Notes under the pieces: generated by a model | What the model was told of the DNA's origin: nothing | Seen by the model: only the letters and a program-made list of their open reading frames with translations | Database searches by the model: none | Shown here: positions 5,556-14,530 of the stretch, one piece after another | How the letters are laid out: each line of letters begins with the position of its first letter | Numbering within the stretch: position 1 is the stretch's first letter | Translations under genes and position numbers: made by a program | Assembly: GCA_002441525.1 (NCBI GenBank) | Contig: DJWH01000099.1 | Span: 1 to 19,945, forward strand | Origin: Acholeplasmataceae bacterium UBA6235 | GTDB lineage: Bacteria > Bacillota_I > Bacilli_A > Acholeplasmatales > UBA5453 | Reading direction: 5' to 3' | DNA length: 19,945 nucleotides

Positions 5556-6992
5556 ATGAAAGACTATATCGTCATTGGGTCAGGCATCATCGGTGCCCTC
5601 ATTACCCGAACATTATCAAAATACCAAGTTTCAGTTTTAGTCATTGACAAAGAAAATGACATCTCTTCTCATCAAACCATCGCGAACAGCGCGATCATTC
5701 ACTCTGGGCACGACCCCAAACCAGGGTCTTTAAAAGCACGCCTTTGTGTTGAAGGAAATGCCATGTATGACACGCTTGAACATGAGCTTGCTATCCCACT
5801 ATTAAGAACAGGGGCTTATGTGGTTGCTCATAACAATTTCGAAGAACAAATGCTTCAAGAACTTCATCAAAGAGCGAAACAAAACGGCGTACTGGGTACG
5901 TACTTTTTAAGTGGTGATGAAGCACGAAAAGTTGAACCAAGGCTATCTGAAACCATCACTAAAGTCTTATCATTACCATCCACGAAAGTCACCTTTCCAT
6001 GGGAAGTATCGATTCATGCGATTTCAAACGCCATCAAAAATGGGGCTGAATTCAAGCGTAATGCCCATGTCATTTCCATTAAAAAAGTTGAAGATCATTT
6101 CGTTCTCCATTTAAAAGATGGGACAACATTAGAATCAAAACACGTCATTAACGCAGCTGGGGTCATGAGTGACCTCATCGCTCGTATGATTGAAGATAAC
6201 CCTGAATTCGAAATCAAACCGCGAAAAGGGGAATATTTTGTTTTAGATCGTAAGGCTGTTGGGTTATTTAACCATGTGATTTATCCGCTACCTACCAAAG
6301 CCGGAAAAGGGGTTTTAATCGTTCCCCAAACCCATGGCAACATTTTATTGGGGCCAACCTCTTATGAAATCAGTAATCGCGAAGATGAATCCACTTCAAG
6401 AGAGGGTATGAAATACATCAAAGAACACTTGAAGCCATTATCCAATCAAATCCCATTTGATATGATCATCCGAAACTTTGCTGGTGTTCGCGCAACCTCC
6501 ACGTATGAAGATTTTTACATACAAGAATCTAAAACATATAAAGGCTTTTACCACGTCGCTGGCATCGATTCACCAGGGTTGACAGCTGCCCCAGCGATTG
6601 CTAAATACTTGGTAGAAGAAGTCATTCGCATCGACCTTCCGATGAAACCTGATTTTGATCCAATCCATCAACCAATCACGTTATTCCATACCTTAACTGA
6701 GGTAGAAAAACAAATCGAGATTCAAAAATACCCAAAACATGGTCACTTGGTTTGTAAGTGTGAAAAGGTGACTGAACAAGACATCATCAACGCGATTCAC
6801 AGTCCAACTGGTAATGATACCATCAAAGGGATAAAGAAACGTGCACGCGCTGGTGCAGGTTTGTGTCAAGGTGGTTATTGTGAATCTGAAGTTTTAAAAA
6901 TCATTGCGAGAGAAACCAAGGTTAAACCCAACGAAGTGAATTACTATGCGAAAGACACACCCATCCTTGTAAAGGAGACGAAGACAAAATGA
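5556..6992 (+). CDS. glpA: FAD-dependent glycerol-3-phosphate dehydrogenase, GlpA-like, with C-terminal BFD-type [2Fe-2S] domain
   Basis: 478 residues. The N-terminus is a FAD Rossmann fold (G8-x-G10-x-x-G13, then an acidic residue at the end of strand 2 in VIDKE). The DAO-type body includes NSAIIHSGHDPKPGSLKA and a GIDSPGLTAAPAIA segment typical of this oxidoreductase group. The C-terminal ~80 residues hold Cys400-x-Cys402 and Cys437-x4-Cys442, the ligand pattern of BFD-like [2Fe-2S] domains, as in GlpA rather than GlpD or GlpO. Predicted reaction: glycerol-3-phosphate to dihydroxyacetone phosphate, passing electrons to its partner subunits. AGGAGG at 5545-5550 is an excellent ribosome site. 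It shares a 4-base ATGA overlap with the next gene. An L-2-hydroxyacid substrate (LhgO-like) is the main alternative; the glpP/glpK context argues for G3P. Confidence 0.85.
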   Translation: MKDYIVIGSGIIGALITRTLSKYQVSVLVIDKENDISSHQTIANSAIIHSGHDPKPGSLKARLCVEGNAMYDTLEHELAIPLLRTGAYVVAHNNFEEQMLQELHQRAKQNGVLGTYFLSGDEARKVEPRLSETITKVLSLPSTKVTFPWEVSIHAISNAIKNGAEFKRNAHVISIKKVEDHFVLHLKDGTTLESKHVINAAGVMSDLIARMIEDNPEFEIKPRKGEYFVLDRKAVGLFNHVIYPLPTKAGKGVLIVPQTHGNILLGPTSYEISNREDESTSREGMKYIKEHLKPLSNQIPFDMIIRNFAGVRATSTYEDFYIQESKTYKGFYHVAGIDSPGLTAAPAIAKYLVEEVIRIDLPMKPDFDPIHQPITLFHTLTEVEKQIEIQKYPKHGHLVCKCEKVTEQDIINAIHSPTGNDTIKGIKKRARAGAGLCQGGYCESEVLKIIARETKVKPNEVNYYAKDTPILVKETKTK

Positions 6993-8244
6993 TGAAAACA
7001 GACCTCACCATCATTGGCGGTGGGGCAGCAGGATTAGCCGCTGCTCTATCCGCCATCGATCCTCAATTGAATATTTTAATCATAGAAAGAGAGCCCCGTT
7101 TGGGTGGTATTCTCAATCAGTGTATCCACAATGGTTTTGGGTTACATATGTTTCAAGAAGAACTCACCGGTCCAGAATACGCGAGCCGATTTATCGAAGC
7201 TTTAAAAGACAAGAACATCGACATACTATTAGGGACGACGGTCATCGATATTCAAAAGAAAACAGACTTTGAAATCACTTTGACCAGTGAAGCCAATGGG
7301 TATCAACACCTTAAATCAAAAGCGGTGATCATCGCTTCAGGCTGTTATGAACGCACCCGTGGTGCCGTTCAAATCCCAGGGGAAAGACCCAAAGGCATCA
7401 TGCCTGCAGGCAGCGCCCAACGCTATTTGAATATGGAAGGCTACCTCGTGGGAAAACGTGTCTTCATTTTAGGTAGTGGTGACATCGGTCTCATCATGGC
7501 CAGACGCATGACTTTAGAAGGCGCACAAGTATTGGGGGTAGCAGAATTGATGCCATACTCCAATGGACTGACGAGAAATATCGTTCAGTGTTTAAATGAT
7601 TTTGATATCCCACTTTATCTATCTCATACCGTCACAGACATTAAAGGTAAAGACAGTTTAGAACAAATCACGATTCAACAGGTTGATGACAAATTTGAAC
7701 CCATCCCCGGGACTGAAAAAGTATTTGAAGTAGACACCTTATTATTATCCATCGGTCTTATCCCCGATGTGGGATTATTTGATTCTTTACAAATGAAGAA
7801 AAGCCCCATCACCAAGAGTGCGATTGTCGATCAAACCTTGATGACCAACGTGGAGGGATTATTCGTTTGTGGGAATGCACTCCATGTCCATGATTTGGTT
7901 GACTGGGTGTCTAAAGAAGGCGAAAAAGCAGGTAAAGCCGCTAAAGCCTATTTACTCGAACATAAACACGAAGAAAAGGATTTAAAATCCATCGCACCTG
8001 GGTCAAATATTCGCTATGTTGTACCCCATTTAATTGATTATAATCACCTCACAGAACCCATTCAATGCGCTTTTAGAGTGACCAAAAAAATGGCTCAAGG
8101 CCAGTTTAAAGTTGTCCAAAATGGGGAAGTCATTTTACTTAAAAAAGCGAAACACATCGCCCCAGCTGAAATGGAGAATCTCATCATCAAACCAGAGGAT
8201 TTAAAGTCCACAGACCCGATTGAAATTCATTTGGAGGAAATCGT

Positions 8245-8248
<4 letters not shown>
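6989..8248 (+). CDS. NAD(P)/FAD-dependent oxidoreductase, GlpB-like subunit
   Basis: 419 residues with two dinucleotide-binding motifs: G10-G-G-A-A-G15 at the N-terminus (FAD) and G162-x-G164-x-x-G167 (VFILGSGDIG, probably NAD(P)). Other marks are GGILNQCIHNGFG with Cys45, ASGCYERTRGA near 117-126, and the C-terminal FAD motif region LLLSIGLIPD followed by VEGLFVCGNAL. In Thermotoga and Clostridia this family lies between a GlpA-like protein and a DUF1667 protein. Here it probably forms part of the same G3P dehydrogenase complex and transfers electrons to NAD(P) or another carrier. The start overlaps the previous stop (ATGA); a second ATG at 6992 is an equally possible start. Membrane anchoring helices are not seen. 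Confidence 0.82.
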
Positions 8249-10094
<1,846 letters not shown>

Positions 10095-10097
10095 GGG

Positions 10098-10126
10098 TTG
10101 TAAAACATCAAACATTCAATTATAAT
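10098..10126 (+). promoter_or_regulatory. Promoter of the SAM-riboswitch transcript
   Basis: TTGTAA (10098-10103), a 17-base spacer and a perfect TATAAT (10121-10126). The predicted start is about 10133, directly before the aptamer, so the riboswitch begins at the 5' end of the RNA. The promoter lies 3 bases past the glpK stop and no terminator separates them. Confidence 0.8.
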
Positions 10127-10132
10127 AAAACT

Positions 10133-10216
10133 ACCATAAAGAGAAGGCGAGAGACAAGCTCATTGACCCTTCAGCAACCTACCATCCGGCAAGGTGCTAA
10201 CGCTTGGATGATGGGG
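10133..10216 (+). ncRNA. SAM-I-clan riboswitch aptamer (P4-less variant)
   Basis: Conserved SAM-I blocks occur in order: AAAGAG (J1/2), AAGG/CCTT (P2a, 10144-10147 with 10168-10171), GAGAGACAAGCTC then ATTGA (kink-turn), CAGCAACC (10172-10179) and AAGGTGCTAA (10191-10200). The kink-turn block aligns base for base with the classic GAGGGACUGGCCC. The loop bases CAAG (10155-10158) can pair with CTTG (10203-10206). In typical members the same positions are CUGG and CCAG, so this pseudoknot covaries. P3 is short (ACCT/AGGT). After the pseudoknot the RNA goes straight to GATGATGG with no P4, and CCAT (10134-10137) with ATGG (10211-10214) is the likely P1. Absence of P4 recalls SAM-I/IV variants. 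SAM binding is inferred from the family. Confidence 0.88.
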
Positions 10217-10260
10217 TCAAAACGCACTTAAACCCATCATTTCGATGGGTTTTTCTTTTC
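10208..10260 (+). terminator. Riboswitch expression platform: terminator with competing antiterminator
   Basis: Terminator: 9-bp stem (10230-10238 with 10244-10252), a 5-base loop and a long T-rich tail. Antiterminator: ATGATGGG (10208-10215) pairs perfectly with CCCATCAT (10233-10240), which includes the terminator's 5' arm. The antiterminator's own 5' half contains the P1 3' strand (10211-10214). So SAM binding would capture it, free the terminator and switch the downstream gene off. The two states are mutually exclusive in the sequence. Confidence 0.88.
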
Positions 10261-10287
10261 CTCTTTATGGCTTAAGGAGGAGAGTTT

Positions 10288-10587
10288 ATGCCGTTTCCAT
10301 TTGGTGAACATGCACCAGAAAAAGATGTAAAGAAGGTTTATTTCACATTCGTTGAAGTAAACACGAATGAGGACAAGAAAGTTCTATTTGATTATTTGAA
10401 ATCAAAAGGAAAACACCCAATGAATCCATCGATCTTGACAGATGGCAAACTTGGGTGGATTGCGATACCGCTATCTGACCAAGACAGCACTTTTGGTTAT
10501 TTGGGTATACATAGTCGTGCTGAACAAATGTATCATGGAGCAAAGGTATATGACAATATTGACGACTATATAAAAGAAAAAGTGTGA
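10288..10587 (+). CDS. 99-residue protein of unknown function under SAM-riboswitch control
   Basis: A soluble, mixed alpha/beta protein without signal peptide, membrane helix or cysteine. It starts PFPFGEHAPEKDVKK, has a beta-strand (VYFTFVEVN), a charged helix (KKVLFDYLKSKGK), the segment GWIAIPLSDQDSTFGYLGIHSR and a C-terminal acidic helix. AAGGAGG (10274-10280) gives an excellent ribosome site for ATG 10288. I do not recognise the family. A SAM-I-type riboswitch normally controls methionine/cysteine synthesis, uptake or SAM metabolism, so a role in sulfur amino-acid or methyl metabolism is inferred from control alone. It is transcribed alone; the next gene is convergent. The TGA stop sits in the terminator stem. 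Confidence 0.82.
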   Translation: MPFPFGEHAPEKDVKKVYFTFVEVNTNEDKKVLFDYLKSKGKHPMNPSILTDGKLGWIAIPLSDQDSTFGYLGIHSRAEQMYHGAKVYDNIDDYIKEKV

Positions 10588-10601
10588 TAATTTCACACTT
10601 T
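10579..10601. terminator. Bidirectional terminator between convergent genes
   Basis: A perfect 9-bp stem (10579-10587 with 10593-10601) and a 5-base loop. The plus-strand U-tail is short. On the minus strand the stem runs into a strong T-rich tail, so it mainly serves the cytochrome-like gene ending at 10674. The TGA stop of the plus-strand gene (10585-10587) closes the 5' arm. Confidence 0.8.
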
Positions 10602-10673
10602 GATTTGGTGCTGACGTAACATGCTAAAACCAAATTCTAATCTCGATATATATGGGATTGAACCCAATAGATT

Positions 10674-11030
10674 TTAGTAATTGCTATTGAAAATGATGTG
10701 AATCAGGATTAAAACAAAAGTGACTGGGCCAGCGATACGGTGAGCAATGTATAAAGCTTTGGATTTCTTTTCAAAGAATAGCATCCCAAGCATACCAGTG
10801 GTCATGATGCCTAATAAAGCCAAACCGCCTGTGACGCGTAATTGACCATTACTTAATGCAACCACCATGTGGACAAGTGCTGTAAAAGCTGCTGCCATAC
10901 CAAACAAACGGTGTTGTTTCGCAATCTTCAACACCCATGGTTGTTTGATGTAAGGCTTTAAACCATTGGTGGCTGCTAAAACGAAGAATACGGCTGCTAA
11001 AATACCTAAAATAGTGATGAATAATGACAT
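10674..11030 (-). CDS. Four-helix membrane protein, putative compact di-haem cytochrome b
   Basis: 118 residues from ATG 11030. The open frame extends to 11066, but AAAGGGGGA (11045-11037) is a strong ribosome site for 11030 and the upstream codons are hydrophilic. Four hydrophobic helices (about 3-22, 38-58, 66-86, 96-114). His40 and His54 lie on helix 2, and His97 and His111 on helix 4, both pairs 14 residues apart. Helices 2 and 4 run parallel, so His40/His97 and His54/His111 could each clamp one haem, the geometry of cytochrome b and ferric-reductase-type proteins. I infer a haem b electron carrier or quinone/ferric reductase core; no soluble partner is encoded next to it. Haem binding is not demonstrated. 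Confidence 0.8.
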   Translation of the reverse strand: MSLFITILGILAAVFFVLAATNGLKPYIKQPWVLKIAKQHRLFGMAAAFTALVHMVVALSNGQLRVTGGLALLGIMTTGMLGMLFFEKKSKALYIAHRIAGPVTFVLILIHIIFNSNY

Positions 11031-11054
11031 TGATAGTCCCCCTTTAGTGTGGCT

Positions 11055-11063
11055 ATTGTAGCA
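11055..11063 (-). promoter_or_regulatory. Extended -10 promoter of the cytochrome-like gene
   Basis: On the minus strand TGC-TACAAT is an extended -10 box located 25 bases before the ATG at 11030. The -35 region is poor (AATACA at about 18 bases). The gene therefore probably has its own promoter, separate from the hydrolase upstream. Confidence 0.5.
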
Positions 11064-11119
11064 CAAATACAGGATGAATGTATTGTTTATTGCTCATTAG
11101 TGATGATTGTAATAAAAAA

Positions 11120-12085
11120 TTAATCGATTCGATCTAAAAATTCAATGTAATAACTGACAGAATTTGGTGCTTCCTCCATCGGTAAATGCCCTACACCTTG
11201 TAAAGTGATGGTATTTTCATTACTGATATCCATGGAAAGTACGAAAATTACACTGTATATTTCCGAAATCCATGTATCCTTTGCACCCCACATGACATAA
11301 GTAGGCGCAGTGATCATTTCAAGTCTTTCGACGTCATATTCGATATCTTCTTGAGTCGTTGTTAAGATGTGTTTTCTGGTATCTTTTTTTCTTAGTATAT
11401 TGTAGTAGCGATCTATCGTTTCATTATCTAATTTTGAGATGTCTCCATAGGCACTTCTTAAAACCTGTTTTAACAAGAATCGTGGGGTAAACTGGCTTAC
11501 AATACCAGCAACCCATGGGTGTCGTAAGAATCCATTGCCATTACGTGTATCGAGGTTTGGTGGTACGGCATCAATCAATATCAAAGAATTGGTTTTTAAA
11601 GGGTATTCACCAGCAAAATACCATGCGACAGCACCCCCTAAAGAGTTACCACCGATATGGACTGCATCGATTGATAATGCTTCTAATAGTTCAAACGCTA
11701 CCGCTGCGCTCCTACGATAGGAGGTCACATCGTCTTCGAATGCACCCGATAGTCCAAAATATGGCAAGTCCATCAATAAGACGCGATAACCCACCTCAAC
11801 TAACGATTCTGCCCAAGGGATGAAAGTGTGTGAGGAGGAAAATGCACCATGGAAAAGCAAGATGACTGGATCGGTGGATTCACCCATGTCCATGTAATGA
11901 ATATCAATTTCTAAAGGTGTACCTTCAAGAGATTCTATTTCAAGGTTGATCAGGTGAGAATATTCCGTTAAATAGTCGGCTTTTACATGTGTTTCACTCA
12001 AGTCACGTCGATAAAACACCAGAATAAAGACGACTAGTAACACTAAAAACGAGATACCAATAATCTTAAGCCATTTTATCATCAT
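11120..12085 (-). CDS. Membrane-anchored alpha/beta hydrolase
   Basis: 321 residues. Residues 8-25 form a single N-terminal membrane anchor, then a complete alpha/beta hydrolase: FHGAFSSS at 78-85 (oxyanion), MDLPYFGLSG at 105-114, nucleophile elbow GGNSLGG with Ser148, acid Asp270 in WGAKDTW and base His300 in GVGHLPMEEAP. The fold resembles the MhpC/lipase-esterase family. The active site would face outside if the anchor has the usual orientation. The ribosome site AAGAGGTGG lies so close to ATG 12085 that the second ATG at 12082 may be the real start. Substrate unknown. It is transcribed divergently from the WG-repeat lipoprotein gene. Confidence 0.88.
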   Translation of the reverse strand: MMIKWLKIIGISFLVLLVVFILVFYRRDLSETHVKADYLTEYSHLINLEIESLEGTPLEIDIHYMDMGESTDPVILLFHGAFSSSHTFIPWAESLVEVGYRVLLMDLPYFGLSGAFEDDVTSYRRSAAVAFELLEALSIDAVHIGGNSLGGAVAWYFAGEYPLKTNSLILIDAVPPNLDTRNGNGFLRHPWVAGIVSQFTPRFLLKQVLRSAYGDISKLDNETIDRYYNILRKKDTRKHILTTTQEDIEYDVERLEMITAPTYVMWGAKDTWISEIYSVIFVLSMDISNENTITLQGVGHLPMEEAPNSVSYYIEFLDRID

Positions 12086-12102
12086 ATACCACCTCTTGAC
12101 TT

Positions 12103-12114
12103 TACTATATAGTA
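12103..12114. promoter_or_regulatory. 12-bp AT-rich palindrome in the divergent spacer
   Basis: TACTATATAGTA is perfectly self-complementary and lies 18 bases before the hydrolase start, close to where its -10 box should be. It could be an operator or a -10 region by chance in AT-rich DNA. The rest of the spacer (12086-12231) is AT-rich and shows only a TATAAA (12203-12208) as a weak promoter element for the lipoprotein gene. Confidence 0.3.
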
Positions 12115-12231
12115 TTTTGATTCAATAATCAATGTTTTACAGAACAATAGATTAAAAATAAAATGTTAATTAATGATAGAAATTATAAACTCTAAGTGGT
12201 ATTATAAAAATTAATAAGGAAGTGATATTCA

Positions 12232-13524
12232 TTGAAAAAGATACTAATCTTCGTATTATTGTTATTATTGTTAGCCGGATGTGAGCAAAATCCAGTCGAT
12301 GAAAAACACGATATCTTTAAAGAAGATTTGTTGGCAGTTACCACAGGCAGTGGGACAACATGGGGTTATATTGACACCAAAGGTAATCTCGTTATTCCGT
12401 ATCAATTCCATGGCGCAACCGCTTTTTATCAAGGTTTAGCCATTGTTCTTGATGATCAAAACCGAGCCAATCTCATCAATAAACAAGGAGAATTCATCCT
12501 TGAACACGATTATAACAGCATTTATCGAGATGACCAAACAATGCTCTTCATTGTTGAAGACAATGGAAAATATGGCCTTCTTGGTATCGATGGGAAAAAG
12601 ATCATCGATCTCATTTATGATGAAATCCAACTTTTTTCCGAAGAATTGGCCGTTGTTAAACAAGATGATCAATATGGTTATATCAATACAAAAGGTCAAA
12701 TCGTCATAGAACCTAGTTATGAAAAAGCCAAACCATTTTCAAATGGTTACGCAGCTGTATCCAATACCAATCTCTTTGGATACATCAATCGAAAAAACGA
12801 GCTTATGATTGATTATCAATATCGTGGTGCGAGTGACTTCAATTGTGATGGTAAGTCGGTAGTCACGATTTTAGAGGGGACAATACACCAATTCTACTTA
12901 ATTGATAAGCTTGACAACAAAATCATCGATAATGTCGTTAGTATCAAAGGTAGTTGCCCAATTTATGGCGTAACTACAACCTCAGGCAGTTATTTATACA
13001 AATCCGATGGCACATTGTTTGTTGATACAGTCTTCGATGATATCAATGATGTTGATGGTTATTATGTGCATGCGATTCTGAATGGTGTTGACACATTTTT
13101 ATATTACAAATCCAACGGTGAGGTCATCACCAGCAAAGTCAACGAAGGTCAACTTTATCGAACCTCCATCGATTATGAAGATCACTATATACTTCAAACC
13201 AGTACTGATGACATGAAACATATCTATATCGACGAAAAAGAAATTGTCCTCAATTCTGGCAATGTCTTTCAAGTGGTTTCTGATGAGTTATTCATAACCG
13301 CGAATCGTGAATACAACGCTGCTGGTATGATCAATTCAAAAAATGAAGTGGTGATTGATTATGTATATCAAACACTCTATCAAGGATCAGATGGGTATGT
13401 CTTGATGCGTCGATACGATTATTATGGGTTGTTAAGTCCAAAATACGATGTACTTGTCCAACCAATGTATGTAAATGTATGTTTTTCTTATAATCTGAAT
13501 GAAAATGGGTATCCTTTGGTGTAA
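12232..13524 (+). CDS. WG-repeat lipoprotein
   Basis: 430 residues, started at TTG 12232, which gives a classical lipoprotein signal (MKKI, a leucine run, lipobox LLAGC with Cys17). AAGGA precedes the start by 11 bases; no ATG or GTG gives this signal. The mature part is built of WG-type beta repeats: W44-GYIDTKGNLVIPYQF, YGLLGIDGKKIIDLIYDEI (about 114-132), YGYINTKGQIVIEPSYEKA (about 148-166), FGYINRKNELMIDYQY (about 182-197), and more degenerate copies to the end (MINSKNEVVIDYVY, YGLLSPKYDVLVQPMY). WG repeats form a beta-propeller-like or solenoid scaffold. A cell-surface binding role is inferred; no catalytic site is seen. Confidence 0.88.
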   Translation: MKKILIFVLLLLLLAGCEQNPVDEKHDIFKEDLLAVTTGSGTTWGYIDTKGNLVIPYQFHGATAFYQGLAIVLDDQNRANLINKQGEFILEHDYNSIYRDDQTMLFIVEDNGKYGLLGIDGKKIIDLIYDEIQLFSEELAVVKQDDQYGYINTKGQIVIEPSYEKAKPFSNGYAAVSNTNLFGYINRKNELMIDYQYRGASDFNCDGKSVVTILEGTIHQFYLIDKLDNKIIDNVVSIKGSCPIYGVTTTSGSYLYKSDGTLFVDTVFDDINDVDGYYVHAILNGVDTFLYYKSNGEVITSKVNEGQLYRTSIDYEDHYILQTSTDDMKHIYIDEKEIVLNSGNVFQVVSDELFITANREYNAAGMINSKNEVVIDYVYQTLYQGSDGYVLMRRYDYYGLLSPKYDVLVQPMYVNVCFSYNLNENGYPLV

Positions 13525-13543
13525 AGCCTGGATATCTTTTTTT
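13507..13543 (+). terminator. Intrinsic terminator of the WG-repeat lipoprotein gene
   Basis: GGTATCC (13508-13514) pairs with GGATATC (13530-13536, one G-U pair), followed by seven T (13537-13543). The stop codon at 13522-13524 lies in the loop, so the hairpin starts inside the coding region. Confidence 0.75.
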
Positions 13544-13617
13544 CAATTAAAAGCAAATGGTTTGAACTTAAAAGTAAATGTGATATGCTATAAATAAGAT
13601 AAATAAGGAGAACATAT

Positions 13618-14499
13618 ATGGACTTAAGTATTGTAGAGTTTTTTCAAAGTTTTAGGAGTGATTTTCTGGATTTTTTCTTCCTAATTTTCAATGAATTTGG
13701 CGATGAATTGGTATTTCTTGTTGTGGCTTCAATTTTATGGTGGATCGTCAATAAGCATTATGGCTATCGCTTCATGATGATTTTCTTAACCTCAGTCGCT
13801 GTGAATGATACCCTTAAAAATCTAATTAAGCGTCCAAGACCTTATACATTACCCTCGGTTGATTCGGTGACCGAACCAACTTATGGCTATTCTTTTCCAT
13901 CCGGACATGCACAAAATGCTGGCGCGATGGCATTGGGCCTCAATGAACGTTATGGTTCACTAAAAAAATGGGTGAGACCATTATTGATTACCATCGTAGT
14001 GTTGGTCATGATTGCGAGAGTATATCTAGGTCAACACTATCTAACCGATGTGATCGCTGGTCTTGCAGTATCGGTATTGGTTTATTACGCATTTATTTAC
14101 CTAGCTCCTAAAGTCAAAATTAACCCAATAAAGTTGGTTTATTACTTAATACCTTTGATGATTTTAGGCGCGTTCTTCATCGTTGATAAAAACTATTATG
14201 TGGCTATCGCTTCGATGATTGGTTTAACGTTAGGCTATGATTTAGAACTCAGATATGTCAAATATGAAGTCAAAGCCCCGCTAAAAATTCAAATTGCGAA
14301 ATATGCGATTGGCATTATCGTTGCGTTATTACTCAAAGAAGGCCTTAAGTTGGTCTTCCCATATAGTGGTAATGACGATTTGAACTTAACTCAATTGGAT
14401 TTAATTTTAGATGGTTTACGCTATTTCATCTTAACGGTGTGGCTATCGTTAGGTGCGATGTGGGTCTTCAAAAAACTATTTGGAAAATATCAATCATAA
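13618..14499 (+). CDS. PAP2 family membrane phosphatase
   Basis: 293 residues. All three phosphatidic acid phosphatase 2 motifs are present: K67-x6-R74-P75, P94-S95-G96-H97 and R134-x5-H140-x3-D144. In this family His97 is the likely acid/base and His140 the nucleophile. Several membrane helices surround them; the C-terminal third (about 170-290) adds four more hydrophobic segments beyond the minimal PAP2 core. Probable substrates are phosphatidate, phosphatidylglycerophosphate or a polyprenyl diphosphate, acted on at the membrane. AAGGAG (13604-13609) is the ribosome site, and a TGC-TATAAA extended -10 lies at 13586-13594. It is monocistronic and ends at a perfect terminator. Confidence 0.92.
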   Translation: MDLSIVEFFQSFRSDFLDFFFLIFNEFGDELVFLVVASILWWIVNKHYGYRFMMIFLTSVAVNDTLKNLIKRPRPYTLPSVDSVTEPTYGYSFPSGHAQNAGAMALGLNERYGSLKKWVRPLLITIVVLVMIARVYLGQHYLTDVIAGLAVSVLVYYAFIYLAPKVKINPIKLVYYLIPLMILGAFFIVDKNYYVAIASMIGLTLGYDLELRYVKYEVKAPLKIQIAKYAIGIIVALLLKEGLKLVFPYSGNDDLNLTQLDLILDGLRYFILTVWLSLGAMWVFKKLFGKYQS

Positions 14500-14501
14500 C
14501 A

Positions 14502-14530
14502 AAAATGGCACTCGATGGAGTGCCATTTTC
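14502..14530. terminator. Perfect bidirectional terminator between convergent PAP2 and M48 genes
   Basis: A 12-bp perfect stem (14502-14513 with 14518-14529) with a GATG loop. A-tracts and T-tracts on both sides give U-tails in both directions. It fills the 31-base gap between the two convergent stop codons. Confidence 0.93.

Noticed and set aside
10149..10153. CGAGAG in the riboswitch as a GlpP-type site like that in the glpP leader
   Set aside because: Here the bases belong to the conserved kink-turn of the SAM aptamer, so the match is explained without GlpP.
11515..11823. 102-codon plus-strand frame opposite the alpha/beta hydrolase
   Set aside because: It is a shadow of a gene with an intact catalytic triad; no family or ribosome site.
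12436..12699. Frames on both strands within the WG-repeat lipoprotein gene
   Set aside because: The repeat coding pattern explains the open frames; neither has start signals of its own.
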